Of a stretch of 64,000 bases of DNA, positions 44,116 to 55,898 are shown piece after piece. The notes under the pieces are model-generated. The model had not been told where the DNA came from. It did no database searches and saw only the letters and a program-made list of their open reading frames with translations. The stretch comes from Rhynchopus euleeides. Lineage: Eukaryota > Euglenozoa > Diplonemea > Diplonemida > Diplonemidae. Both the position numbers and the translations under genes were made by a program. The stretch's first letter is position 1; each line of letters starts with the position of its first letter. The stretch spans positions 1,736,001-1,800,000 of the forward strand of contig OY723286.1 in assembly GCA_963210315.1 (NCBI GenBank). Reading direction: 5' to 3'.

Positions 44116-47022
44116 ATGGTGGCTGAAATCGCTGTCACAAGCAAGGCGCCAAAGGTGAGAAATGCTAGCTTCCGGCGGGACAAGGCCTCCGCCTCCACAC
44201 TGCCACGCAGCGCCAGCAACCTGAAGCCCGCTCTGCAGTCGAAGTATGCATCCGGAACCCCTCGTGACACAAAAAGGAGCCCAAGCTCCAGCCCCGTCGG
44301 CGAGAAGTCGCGTTCGCGGCGTGTGATCGTGCGGGGGGACTCGTCGAACAACATCAGGGCAACACCCCCAGCGCAGGGGCTGACCCCCCGTCTGCACAGC
44401 GACCCGCAGGATCTGAGCGAGAAGGATTCTGATGTTCTGCTGACGCGTTTCACGTCGTTCGACCAGGAGGGGTCGTCTTCCCCACGCGAGGCGCCTCCAG
44501 AGAGGCGCGTGTCGCTGCATGTCGGGGATTACGGAAGCTACATGCAGAGGATCAGCCAGTGCCCCGACCGCCGCCCGTCGCTGTTGTGCCGCCGCAGCAG
44601 CCTTGCGGTTGAGGTTGACAGCATCGAGTCACGGCAGCTCACCTTTCAACCAACCGATACTGTGAAGGCGTGCATCCGGCTGCGGGCCCCATGTGGTGAC
44701 GAGCAGGTTGATGCGCATTCCGTCTCCTCCTATGAGAATGGCGAGACGTCGCGTGTTATCATTCGCAACGAGAGGATGTTTGACTTCGACAAGGTGGTGG
44801 ACGACACCACCTCGATCGCAGGCCCCACGACGGAGGTGGAGCGCCGCATCGCCCGGGAGGACGCGCAGGGTAAAATGTTCAGCACCGTTGGGGTGCAGGC
44901 GGTTGAGAACATCTTCTCTGGGTTCAACTGCTGCCTGATGGCCTACGGGCAGACCGGGAGTGGGAAGACGTATACAATGGTTGGCCCTGTCGCGCAGTGC
45001 ACCGGGTCTCAGTCGGAAGGTGTCACACTCCGCGCTGAGCGTGGTCTGATTCCCCGGATCTGCGAGGCGATCTTCAAGCGCATCGAAGTAGAGAGCGCAG
45101 CAGTCGCCGGAAATGACGCCATCGCAAAGACCTTCAAGCTCGAGATCCGGCATATGGAGATCTATAAAGAGAAGGCGCGTGACCTGCTTGTCGAGGAGAC
45201 CTCGAAGAAGGCCGGGGGTGGGCAGCTGGAGAAGTTGAGGGTCCGCCTGCATCCCGTCACAGGCCCCTTTGTGCAAGGGCTCTCTGTGAGGGAGGTGAAC
45301 GGGCTGGATGACTGCCGCAAGGCCATTGAGATGGGGGTGCGGACCCGGGCACTCGCGGCAACCAACACCAACGAGCTGTCCAGCAGGTCGCATGTCGTGT
45401 TCAGGCTGACCCTCACGCAGTCCATCACTGTGAGGGGGCATCTGACGACGAGGGTTGCGAATCTGAACCTTGTGGATCTGGCAGGGTCGGAGCGGTTCAC
45501 CTCTGTGGCCAACAGTGGGGCGATGCAGATGGATGCCAACGCTGCCCTGTCAGAGGACAGCTCCGTGCGTGCGAGACAGAGCGAGGCCCTGACGATCAAC
45601 CAGTCCCTCTCCACGCTGCGCCGGGTGATCGATGCGCTGACTGCTGGGAAGAAGGTCGTTCCTTACCGCGACAGCATCCTGACGTGGGTCCTCAGCGATA
45701 CGCTCGGCGGCAACAGCAAGACCATCATGCTGGGGACCATCTCGCCCACCGCCGGACACGCGGAGGAGTCGCTCCGCACCCTGGTGTATATGAGCAAGGC
45801 GAGGAAGATCATCAACACCATCGCGAAGAATGAGGATACGACGCGGCAGGTGATCACCGATCTGCGGACAGCGCTGCTGGATCTCCAGCTGGAGAAGCAC
45901 ATCACCGACAAGGCGAACACCCTCAAGGTTTCCGGGCTGCAGGAGGAGATCGAGCTGGCGGAGACCGCGCTGCATGACCTGGAGAGCCAGACTGAGAGTG
46001 CGGAGCAGAAGCTGCATTCGGAGATTGCGAGCCTCAGGGAGACCGTTGCGAAGCGGGAGACGCAGAACCAGCAGCTGCAGCTGGATATGAAGAAGTTTGC
46101 GCGTGAAGCGAGGGACCAGGATGTCGTCGACAAGGAGAGGGAGGACCTGGTGACAAAGTACCGCGAGATCAAGGAGAAGTTCAACGCGAAGGATGCGGAG
46201 GCGATTCTGCTGAAGCAGCGCAACATCGAGCTGTCACGCAGGTTCACCGACTACCAGAGGGACATGCAGCATTTCAAGAGGCAGAGCCACGAGGCTCTCA
46301 CACACGACACATCCTCACTCCCAGACTACGACATCCGCGGCCTCCTCAAGGAGATCGAGGAGCTGGAGCACGGGGGGCAGCGTGAAACCACCATTTTGAA
46401 GCGGTATAAAGCCCTCCAGAAGAGCTACCGTATGCTGAAGTCGCTGCAGGACATGGGGAGGATCCATAACTATGACCAGGAGGCCCAGACAGACCACTGG
46501 ATCCGCCGGGCGCAGAAGAGCGAGGGTGAGTTGGAGAAGACGGCATTGGAGAACGCGGTGCTGAAGGCAAAGCTGTCGCGGGTGGAGGAGGAGCTCGAGA
46601 GCTCGCGCTCCGCGCATGCCCTGGAGAAGCGGGAGAAGTGGACGGACAGCGATCTGCACAACGAGCTTCTCGAGGAGGAGTTCAAGGTGTCGGTCCTCAA
46701 GAAGAAGGTTGCTGCCCTGGAGAACCGCGTCGCGGAGGAAGCCAAGTCTGCCGCGGACACCATCCTCTCGCACAGCTCCGACACCACAGCTCTACAGAAG
46801 AAGACTGATGAGTTGCGGATCAAAACGCAGCGCCTGATCTCCAACCTCCACAAGCATGCCGTTGAAGCGTCAAATGCCCTCCGCTCCAAACCCCCTTGTG
46901 TGGAGAAGGCTTCGACATCCCTCGAGAAGCTCATGCATGCGACTGTCGAGAAGGCCCCGCTTGCCCCTCTCTTTGGGGCATACGCCAGGCAGAACGACAG
47001 TGACGAGGAGGATGAGGATTGA
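44116..47022 (+). CDS. Kinesin motor protein with N-terminal motor and long coiled coil
   Basis: Intronless, 968 residues from ATG 44116; the frame is open a little further 5' but without a good start. Residues 1-180 are a Ser/Arg/Pro-rich extension with many potential phosphosites and no domain. The motor covers about 183-575: P-loop GQTGSGKT (278-285), switch I NELSSRSH (419-426), switch II DLAGSE (454-459), the inserted NSGAMQMDANAALSEDSS before the INQSLSTL block, and YRDSILTWVLSDTLGG. All nucleotide-binding motifs are intact, so it should be an active microtubule ATPase. From about 580 to 930 it is strongly charged with heptad-like Leu/Ala spacing (coiled-coil stalk, dimer), and it ends in NDSDEEDED. 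The N-terminal motor suggests plus-end movement. I cannot assign a kinesin class. Confidence 0.95.
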   Translation: MVAEIAVTSKAPKVRNASFRRDKASASTLPRSASNLKPALQSKYASGTPRDTKRSPSSSPVGEKSRSRRVIVRGDSSNNIRATPPAQGLTPRLHSDPQDLSEKDSDVLLTRFTSFDQEGSSSPREAPPERRVSLHVGDYGSYMQRISQCPDRRPSLLCRRSSLAVEVDSIESRQLTFQPTDTVKACIRLRAPCGDEQVDAHSVSSYENGETSRVIIRNERMFDFDKVVDDTTSIAGPTTEVERRIAREDAQGKMFSTVGVQAVENIFSGFNCCLMAYGQTGSGKTYTMVGPVAQCTGSQSEGVTLRAERGLIPRICEAIFKRIEVESAAVAGNDAIAKTFKLEIRHMEIYKEKARDLLVEETSKKAGGGQLEKLRVRLHPVTGPFVQGLSVREVNGLDDCRKAIEMGVRTRALAATNTNELSSRSHVVFRLTLTQSITVRGHLTTRVANLNLVDLAGSERFTSVANSGAMQMDANAALSEDSSVRARQSEALTINQSLSTLRRVIDALTAGKKVVPYRDSILTWVLSDTLGGNSKTIMLGTISPTAGHAEESLRTLVYMSKARKIINTIAKNEDTTRQVITDLRTALLDLQLEKHITDKANTLKVSGLQEEIELAETALHDLESQTESAEQKLHSEIASLRETVAKRETQNQQLQLDMKKFAREARDQDVVDKEREDLVTKYREIKEKFNAKDAEAILLKQRNIELSRRFTDYQRDMQHFKRQSHEALTHDTSSLPDYDIRGLLKEIEELEHGGQRETTILKRYKALQKSYRMLKSLQDMGRIHNYDQEAQTDHWIRRAQKSEGELEKTALENAVLKAKLSRVEEELESSRSAHALEKREKWTDSDLHNELLEEEFKVSVLKKKVAALENRVAEEAKSAADTILSHSSDTTALQKKTDELRIKTQRLISNLHKHAVEASNALRSKPPCVEKASTSLEKLMHATVEKAPLAPLFGAYARQNDSDEEDED

Positions 47023-49848
47023 GATCGGGGGGGATGGAAGGGAACCCGAAACACACAGCCCAGCTGGGGTGGGGGGGGTGTGGGACGGGCACTGCGAGAA
47101 TCCAGGAGTGGAAAAAGCAGGGTGGGAGGTGGGAGGTGGCATAATCCTGTGATCTCGGAAAGATTGCAGTACATTATACTGTACATTTTGTTGAAGACAT
47201 TGGAGGGGGGGCGGGGCGTGTGTGCCTTGCATGGTGGTCAGCTTTAGCTGAAGGGGGTGAAGTCCGGCAGGGCGTCACAGAGGACTGATCCTCGTCTGTG
47301 GGAGACCACAGACCGCATTAAAGGGCGAGGTGGCGATCTCACGGCCTCTCACCAACAGCCTGGGGGTTTCGTTGATGTTTTCTTGTCGTCGGGGAGAGGG
47401 GTGGTGAGCCCGGTTGTCACGGGGTGGACTCCAGGAGACACTCTGCGATGCCAGCACGCGAACTCAACCTGCAATACGTTGGGGCCAGAATTATTGTGTG
47501 GCAGATACTTGCATATGCAGCGAGAGTGGATTTCCCGCAGGAAGAGGGGGGGAGGTGGGCAGCTTTGTTGTGGGGGGGGGGGGGGGGTGTACCTTGTCCT
47601 TTCTGTGTGCCTGTTTTGTTTTACCCCATGCCGTTTGTCGGAAATCAAATGAACGCAACCCATACAGCTGGTATTGTGCGCGTCACTGCCTGGTCGCCGG
47701 ACGTCAGGCTGACAGCTGACGTTGTGTCGGTGGGTTGTCGCCACCTCATATTAAGCGAGAGGGCCTACACGGTGTCTCCTCTGCATAGGGAACGAAATGA
47801 ACAATGAGAACAGAAAAGTTAACACATCCGCAAAATGGGCCAACAGAATGCCGCAATGAAGGCGAAGAGCATGAAATTCCGCAAACACACCCTCCCTGTC
47901 AGAATTTCTCTTTCAATCCGCACCCAGAGTGAACATGCCTGTGCACCCCTCCCCATAGCCCGCACGAGGGATTCTCCTCGCTGGGTCTTAGGTCCCGTGG
48001 TGCCTCTGCCTTGGTTTCCCGAGCTGGCGGCAAGGGGCACGTTTCTTTGGGCCCTTTCCCCCCCCCCCCCACATTCTCCAATCCGCTTTGTTTCCTCTAT
48101 TTTTTGTTTGTACAATTCACACCAACAGAAAATATCCCCGTTGCCTTTATTGTTTATTTTTCAAATCACACGCCAAAAAAATCACCACTCGCTCCTCCCC
48201 CCCCTCCCCTTCCCCCTGTGCACAGCCAAAGAAGGGCGTGGTCTGGTCTTTGCGGTCTGGCCTAGATTCTGAGAGTCTCACACCAGCAAGAGCCAGGGAA
48301 CTGATTCTTTTTCTCCTGCGCCGAAGTAACATCTCGGCATGACACAACTCTGCACAAAGGCCTGTCGGCCTCTCTCTGAACATGAGCAATCAACAACACA
48401 ATATGGCAGTTCCGCCCGACGATGGCTCTGTCTCTCTCTGACTCCAGAAATGATGAATGTCGGAGACCGTGAAGGTGAATCATCTTGCTGCTGAAGCCTT
48501 GCTTCCTGATGAATCAGTCAGCATGGAATTCCTTGAAAAAGCAAGCGACAAACAATACTCCTGGGCAGAGGGGCGGTGTTGTGTGTGCACACGCGTTGCA
48601 CACGACAGGAAGAACCCCGCCCCTGCCACCCTGGGTGGAGAACAAAAGGGACCGCAAGTAGCGTGACATCCCTGCCGCTTCCCGTGCCTCAATGCATGCA
48701 GGTGCGCCAGCACAACGAAGCAACAAGTTCACCCTCCCGAGATCCCCTCTTCCACTGCAAATTGCGCTAATTGCGGGCACTTGCTTTGCGAAGTGGGGGG
48801 AGGGGGGGGGAGAGAGGTCCGTCCTCCATGTACATTCACACATCCTTTCCCTCTCCTCTCCAACCTCCTGGCCCGCCGTTCACAGGCACCCAGCGATGAT
48901 GTGCTCCCTTCTGTTGCCACAGCAGGGGGTCACTTTCGTGTTTGTTGGTTTTTTTTATCTTTCGATACCCGGAGGGGGTGTATTTTTGTCTTTCGATGTG
49001 TCACCTGCCCTCCCCCACCCCCACTCCCCCCCGGCCCCGATCCGCGCAGAGGGTTCTTGACGTGATGAGTGACACCAAAAATAAACACACCGTGGTGTTG
49101 GTTCCGGTTGGTTCCGGTGTTGTGTTGACACGTTGTCGAGAAGCAACTTTGTATCGTAAAGTGTGACTCATTGTCTGTCGGAGGGGGCATATATCACCTG
49201 CTGCGCGAGCTCCAGGCGCACGCAGGGGCACAAACACACACACACGGGCGCCCCTTCTCCTCTCCTCAGGAACACCCGAATCGGCCTCTCAATCAGCCTC
49301 TCACACCAGGAGGGGTGACAACTAGGAACACAACGGCAAATCCCGCCGGACAAATCGTTCACACTGGGTGTGGGGTTGCGGGGAGGGGGGGGGGATTCCC
49401 CCCCCCCCCTCCCCCTCCCCCGCTTCCTGATATTCATGCGTTTTTTTCAACAGACCCTATCATATCCACCTGCCCCTGCCTTATTGAACGATTTTGAACG
49501 ATTTTTGGCCGTGCTCGTCGCGTCCCCCGGTGAGGGGGGACGCTGTTTCGTGTTCTCCTTGCCGCACGGAGGCATTGCCTTACGTCGCCTCTTCCTCTTT
49601 TCCTTTATGGGCGGGTTAGTCTGGCTCAGAGGGCGGGACCGTGCTGATATGCACAGTGACGACTCTCCCTTTTTTTGTTGTGCCCGCCTCCTGCCGAGTC
49701 GTGGCTGCTGCCTCTCAGACTGGGGGCGGGCGGTCGCCGACGCTGACGCGCCTGGCGGCCCGTGGAAAGTGACGTGGGTCTGGGGGTGGGGGGGGGGGTG
49801 CTGGGGTGTCAGGCCGAAGCCCTTGACCGCTGTTGATTTTTGCAGGTT
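47023..49848. other. Spacer, no gene supported
   Basis: Holds the second copy of the 75-bp segment (47406-47480), a G-run at 47573-47587, C-runs (48060-48070, 49398-49425) and the reverse-oriented form of the ATCGTTCAAA motif (49484-49507). Open stretches are low-complexity. Confidence 0.55.
47406..47480 (+). repeat. Dispersed 75-bp segment, second copy
   Basis: Shares CTGCGATGCCAGCACGC and flanking bases (GCCCGGTT, GTGGAC, GCAAYACG) with 30009-30083. The flanking direct repeats of the first copy are absent. Confidence 0.5.
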
Positions 49849-50853
49849 TCACGAGATCAGGTAGTCCTTCTCGCTGTGCTCCGTCACCCCTGCCTCAGCC
49901 AGGTAGCGTAGGGCCCCCTTGCAGTTGTGCAGCAGCAGGTTGTGCACGCTTGTGGCTGTGAGGTGGTGTCGGGCTGACGCTGTCGCGGGACAGCCGAAGA
50001 ATAGGTGCTTCAGCGAGACCCCAGGCGGGGGGCTGTCCGGCGCAAGCTTCAGGCAGGGTTTGCACGGTGGTTGTGCGCTGCCCGGGACGTCGTGGTCGTA
50101 CACCAGGCGGTGGTGGTCGGCCCGGAGGCGGCGGATGGTGGTTTCCCCTAAGCGGGTAAGGCCCTCCATGCGGAGGTCAGGGCGCTGCAGTCGCGTCTCC
50201 CCGATTCCTGACCGATACGCGTACACGCTGTCTGTGCGGGGCAACGTGGTCCCGCTGTATATGTGTCGGCGGAGGGTGACACGGGCCGACGCGAGGCTGA
50301 TCGGCTCCATCTGGGGCTTGAACGCACCGATCTGCGCCTGCTTGTCAGCAAGTTCGTTCCCTACCACCCCAACATGCGACGGGATGTAGCGGAGGTGGGT
50401 GGTGACATCGTATGTTTGGGCGAGCTTGCGCAGCCTCTGCCAGATGTCCCATTCGGTGGACCCCCTCGCTCGCTGGGGGCCGCTCAGCAGTGCATTCAGT
50501 GCGCTCTGCGAGTCGGTGAGGATGGCGACCGTTTCGCCTTGGGTTACCACGGTGCATAGGTGGGCGAGGGATTCTCTGATGGCCACCAGCTCTGCCTGGT
50601 AGCTGATGCAACGGAGTCCTGCCGGCCAGGCGAGCTTTTTCTTGAGGCGGCCCTCCGGCATGCTGTACACCGCTGCGCCCGCGCCGCCCTGTTGCTGCCG
50701 CGATGTGGAGTTGGAGACTGACCCGTCGGTGTAGACATGCCAGGCGCACGTCGGGAGGGCCTGGATGGTCTGCTCTGCCAGGTCCCGGAGGGTGTCTTTC
50801 GGGGTGGCGGCCTTCGGGGCGGTGAGCCCCGGCAGCGTCGCCAGGATGTGCAC
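49849..50853 (-). mobile_element. LINE fragment: RNase H domain and C-terminal zinc knuckle
   Basis: Reverse-strand frame of 334 codons. The RNase H motifs are in order: YTDGSV (Asp43), SYQAELVAI (Glu88), ILTDSQSAL (Asp114) and YIPSHVGVVGNELAD (His160, Asp170), so the catalytic set is complete. A Cys-x2-Cys .. His-x4-Cys knuckle follows (PPCKPC, then LKHLFFGC), as at the 3' end of I, R1 and ingi-type non-LTR retrotransposons. No reverse transcriptase lies upstream. The 5' end falls in a G/C-rich tract, there is no ATG before residue 65, and this fits the 5' truncation typical of LINE copies. The frame shows no internal stop, so it is young or under some selection. It is the only reverse-strand feature with a clear family. 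Confidence 0.85.
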
Positions 50854-52200
50854 TCGTGGTTATTTCCACCCCCCCCTCCCCCCCCCCCCCTACCTCTTCC
50901 CCCGGCGCCAAAAAAATTACTGGAGGGCTGGAGCGAGTGAGGAGAAAGACGGCGGCTGCAGCCGCATGTTTTTTGTTGTTCTTGTTTTCCCCGCCCACAG
51001 CTGCCTCTGCCCTTTTGTATACTGTTATCTCTGCAAGGTGGTGGAGGGAGCGGGTAGTGGGGAGGAGGGGGGGGTCTTCGCGACCGGCCTACCGGCAAGT
51101 TTTTCGGTAGTGTTCCGCGTTTATTCTTTCGAGAAGGTGAAATGCACCGAAAACTCACCGTTTTCGGTGCCGGTAGCGAAGACTCCCAGGGAGAGATTTG
51201 TGAATCAGAAATATTTTGAAACGCCTTCCGGGCAGCATTGCGTGACCCCCACTGCCCGGTCGTCCTGCACAGGCACAGGCTGGTGGCTAAAAGGGTGGTG
51301 GCTCAAAGAAACGCAAACTCCGAACTTTCTTTTTCGATTCAGCGTAGAAGTACACCAGATAGTTTTTCGAAGCATACACGCGCGGCACCTGCTGTGCCTG
51401 TTTTACACGGGGAAGGGGGACAACAGTCCAGCCCCACACGCGTGTCGCGGGCACCGCCTGTGCCGCGACATGTTGCCAAGAGATTAATGAGAACGGGTGA
51501 AGCTGGCCGGTGGCGGTGGGTGCAACACAGAGCAGTCCACATGAACACAGCAACAGCCCCGAACCCCCCCCCACCCCCTAACCCCTCTCTCTCCAACCTG
51601 GTTGCAATTTGCCTTGCGTTGGGAGTTGTTCCCCCCTAATTTTTGCTCCTCCGAAGACACCGCAACACACCACTCATCCATCCATCCATCCAGCGGGGCC
51701 TACAGCCGACACACAGCACACACACTCCCGCCCTCTCCCTCAACAACCTGAAAGTCTGCTGCGCCCCGGCCCAACCTGCTGCTAGAGAGAGTGCATGGGG
51801 TAACCCTGTTAACCTACCTTTGTACACTTCTTCGATATTTTTTTTGCTTGGCAACAAAGAACCCCCTCCCGAGGTTTTTAGCTGCAACCCAGCTTCGCCC
51901 CACCCCTACCTCCCCCACCCGCAGCAAGGGAGTGCCTGTGGTGTATAGGTGCGCTTCCCACCACCGCCACCGCCACCCCCCCCCCCCCTCCTCGCCATGG
52001 TGTGTAGTGGAGGTGTTGGGGCGTAACGTCGGTTTTGCCCCGCCGGTGCTATAACCCAATCACCCCCTGTAGCCCCCACACCCCCTCCTTCCCCCCTTCT
52101 CTTCTCTTCTCAAGCGCAACCGTTTGACTTCTGATATACTCTCTTTCTCTGTCTCTGTTTCTCTCTCTCTCGCTGCCTTGAGGACGCGCAGGGAGGTGTG
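50854..52200. other. Spacer between LINE fragment and copine
   Basis: No host gene supported. C-run at 50870-50892, hairpin element copy B at 51074-51183, a CATC repeat near 51675-51690, a further C-run (51975-51990) and a CT-rich stretch just before the copine ATG (52135-52175) that may be 5' UTR. Confidence 0.6.
51074..51183. mobile_element. Hairpin element, GTCTTCGC family, copy B
   Basis: 110 bp, starts GTCTTCGCGACCGGC and ends GCCGGTAGCGAAGAC. Inside, CACCGAAAAC and GTTTTCGGTG form a further hairpin. Ends and size match 19951-20056. Confidence 0.55.
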
Positions 52201-55014
52201 ATGGGAAACTGCTGCAGCGATGTCGTGCAGGAGCAGCAACAGGATATGGACGATGGTCTGGGTGACGTCGAGGAGATGCTCCGCGACTTGGGTGCAGCAG
52301 ACGAGCAGGCGAGCAGCACGGTCACCCTCCGGATAGCCTGCCGTGAGCTCGCCGGGAGGTGGGACCCCATGGTGTACGTCTATGAGGTTCCTGCGGACTT
52401 TGACCCTCTCCTGTTCAAACCGCATGACAAGAAATACGTCGGGAAGACAGAGAGCATCCAAGGGGCTGTCAGCCCGCAGTTCGTGCAAACCATCACAGTG
52501 TTCTACCAATTCGGGAGGGTGCAGACGCTTCTCTTTGAGTGCGTGCATGAGGAGCGAAAAGGCCTCGGCAGAGACGAAGCGCGCCTCCTGGGGTACACCA
52601 CCTGCTCCCTGCAGGCCCTGATTGAGGAGAAGGCGGGGACGTATGTCGCCGACCTGCAGCTCACCTCCGGGAGCAAGGTGGGGGACATCATGATCAAGAC
52701 GGAGGTGCAGAGCAAAAATTCCGGCCCGGAGTATGAGGTTCTGTTCGCATTCGGGTGCGAGGGGATCGAGTCGAAGAATATGTTCGGCGCATCCGGGAGC
52801 GACCCCTTCCTCGTCATCTCCAGAGTGGTGAACGGGTCATTCCTCCCTGTTGCCAAGACAGAGTATTGGGATAACGTGACTGCGGTGGATCAGTGGAAGC
52901 CGCTTGTCATCAAGCTGGAGCGGCTCTGCAGGATGGACTTCAATGCGCCTCTCCTCTTCGAGGTGTTCGACTGGGAGAAGAGCGGGCGGCATCAGATCAT
53001 CGGATGCACCCGCACCACCCTTGCGGAGATCCTCGCTGCTAACGAGACACGTGGATTGGCACTCGACCCCACCTCAAACAACTTCATCAGCTACGAGCTC
53101 ATCAACGAGGCCAAGCGGGGCAAGGAGGGATACGTCAACTCCGGCACACTCATCCTCAAGAGGGTGGACCTCGAGACAAGCCACTCCTTCCTGGAGTATG
53201 TCAGGGGTGGATTTGACATCAACCTCACCATCTGTGTCGACTTCTCCGCTTCAAACCGGATGCCGCACGACGTCACATCCCTCCATTATATGGATGGCCG
53301 CCGCACCGACAACGAATATGTGCGGGCCCTCCGTGCTGTCCTCAAGGTGGTCGGGGAATACGATAAGGACCAGCTCTTCAATCTCTACGGATTTGGCGCC
53401 GGCACACCGGAGCGGGGGAATGAGCCGATGAACATCTTCCCTGTGACAGGCGACCCCAACAGGGTTCAGGTGCAGGGGATCCAAGGCGTGGTGGATGAAT
53501 ACTGGTCGTGCCTCAACCGGGTGACACCCACCGAGCCTACGAAGTTCTCCTCCTGCATGATGAAGGGGCTCAACCTCGCATCCGCTGCGCACGGCGAGTG
53601 CTATCAGATTCTTCTCTTCATCACAGATGGCGAGATACACGACCTCAGCGACACCATCGATGTCATAGTGATGGCATCCGCTGAGCCTATCTCTGTTCTC
53701 ATCATCGGAGTTGGTGCCGGGCCTTTCGACGACATGGAGCTTCTTGATGGTGACGACAAGCCTCTTGTCGCTTCCGACGGCAAGACCCCCGGGCGGGATC
53801 TGGTAGGGTTCGTACCCTACAGAGAGCACCGGGATGACCCCGAGCAGCTCGCCAGAGAAACCTTGAAGGAGATCCCCCGCCAGTTCGTCAAATGGGCAAA
53901 GCTCCACAAAGTGAAGCCCCCCAAGGTGAAGGAGGAGGGGGACAACTCAGCCTCGTCGGACGATGGGTTCGACCCTGCCCACCCGCATCTCCCACCGCCT
54001 GTGAAGGTGACCCTGAAGAAGAAGGAGGCGGAGGGGCTGGGGCTCAAGGTGAAGGAGATGGCAATCGAGGGTGCCATACCTGGAACCGTGGCGGATCTCT
54101 ACAGGATGGATATGTACACCGGGTATACCATCACGGCGATAAACGGGGTGGAGGTGAGGAACGAGGAGGACCTGGCGCACCACGTGAAGGGGAGGAAGAA
54201 AATTGTGATGAAGCTGAGATGCCTGGACCCCGCGCTCCTCGCAGCACACTCATCACACGACCCCCACCACGGCATGCAGGACTCCGGCCACCGCAACCAC
54301 CCTGGGACATCCTCCGTTAGCCCGCCTGGCAGCCTCCCTGCCTCCTCCTTCCGTGGTGGCGTCAGCCGGCAGGGGAGTCTATCGCCTGAAGAGCTTCGAC
54401 GGATCGGCTCTGCGTCTGGCACAAGCTATAACGGAGCTGGGGGAATGGTGCGAATGAGTGAATCCGGTTCCGACCATCTCGGCGACAAGGAGAAAAGCCG
54501 CAGCAGGCGGCGTCGGCGGGATCATTCGTCAGGCCGGAAGGGTGAGGGGCGCAGGAGGCGCGGGGATGACTCCAGCGACGACGGGAAGGGGAGGCGGAGG
54601 AGCGGGAGGCACAGGAGGCACAGGCATCACAGGCACCACAGGGAGAGGAGGGAGGAGGAGGTGGGGAGCGCAGAGGGGTCGGGGTCCGGCCCGGCGTATG
54701 CAAGCATCATGTCTGACAGGCGGAGGCGGAGCAGCAAGATGGAGAATTCGTCTCTGACATCCTACGACAGGCAGGCGAGCAATACAGGGTATGTTGATGT
54801 GAAGGGGAGGGGGGGCGGGGCGGAGGGGGTGCTTTTGTTTTGCCAGATTGAGCTGCCCCTTCCATTTCCTGCGTGCTGTGAGTTGTGTGTCTCTGTGGTG
54901 TCTATCTATCTATGTCTGCTTTGGAAGGCCCCCTCCCCCTCCCCTCCCCTCAAAAAAACTCTCATCACGGCCTCAACATAACACAGGTCGCTGCGCGCAC
55001 CCCTTCTAGTGTAG
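52201..55014 (+). CDS. Copine with predicted myristoyl/palmitoyl anchor and C-terminal PDZ domain
   Basis: Two exons: 52201-54788 and 54987-55014 (intron GTATGT..ACACAG, phase 2); 871 residues. The N terminus MGNCCSD is a textbook N-myristoylation site with two cysteines for palmitoylation. Two C2 domains follow (about 40-175 and 180-330; the second has FGASGSDPFLVI). Then the copine vWA-like domain (about 337-570) has MIDAS residues ICVDFSAS (Asp347, Ser349, Ser351) and LFITDGEIHD. Residues 601-675 form a PDZ-like domain with GLGL (612-615) as carboxylate loop and the typical GYTITAINGVEV strand. The rest (680-862) is Ser-, Arg- and His-rich. The short last exon ends in APLLV, which resembles a class II PDZ ligand. 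Copines bind membranes in response to Ca2+ and recruit partners. PDZ and lipid anchor together are unusual for the family. Without splicing the frame would continue to 54981. Confidence 0.92.
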
Positions 55015-55865
55015 AGACGGCCTTCCCCTCGCATTGCGAGGGTGGGGGTGTAGGAGGGTGTGGGTCTTTAGGATCCCCTGAGCCCCCATCCCCCCCCTCC
55101 CCCGTTCAGCGCCGTGTAGCCGGCGGAAGGGCGTGGGACGGAAGACGTGGTGTTGCGCTTTTTAAGTTGGCACACAAAACAGTTCCCTGCATGTGTGCAA
55201 TGTGTGCAATCCGCCGCCTCAGCGCCTCCCACCTTGTTCTTCACACCTCTCCCCCCGGGGGCAAAACATTGCTGAGAAGAGGAGATGGCCAGTCCTTTCG
55301 ATGTGTTGTGGCGTGCTGGCGGGTATCTCGCAACACAGCAACATACACAGCCTTTCTTCTGACTCTTTGATACAGCCCTCCGCTCCGCTCTTCTCATTGA
55401 TTGTGTTCACCAGGCACAGAATTGAAAGGTTTGAACGGTTATAACCCGTATCCGTAGCTCCGCCCCCCCCCCCCCCCCCCTGCATTTCCTCACATCTCAT
55501 GTTCGTGGTTGTCGATGTCAATAATGCCGTCAGAAGGGAATGGTGGAATTTCCGTGTGCGTGTTACAACAGAGACTCGCATCCTGAGCGTGTGTGTGGAG
55601 GTTGGTGGGGGAGGGGGGTGGGGGAGAAGGGCAGTGTCGCGGATTAGCGGAGCCTCGGGGAATATCCCGCTCGTGCCTCCGCCGCCACTCCCCCCCCTTT
55701 CCCCTTCCGCTGCAAGAAGCAAGCCAACATACAATGCCATATCTTCAATTTGCACCGAATATTGCCTTCGATTTTCCACCTCTGATTCTCTCCACCACCT
55801 ACACCCCAGGGTACTGTTCGATCCACCGCAGAGGGGGGGGGGTGCTGTATCGTTTTAGATATTGC

Positions 55866-55867
<2 letters not shown>

Positions 55868-55897
<30 letters not shown>
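55868..55897. repeat. CA dinucleotide microsatellite
   Basis: About 15 uninterrupted CA units, one of the longest simple repeats in the window. Confidence 0.9.

Positions 55898-55898
<1 letters not shown>

Noticed and set aside
50345-50998. Second reverse-strand frame overlapping the RNase H fragment
   Set aside because: It is the out-of-frame shadow of the RNase H reading frame and has no motifs.
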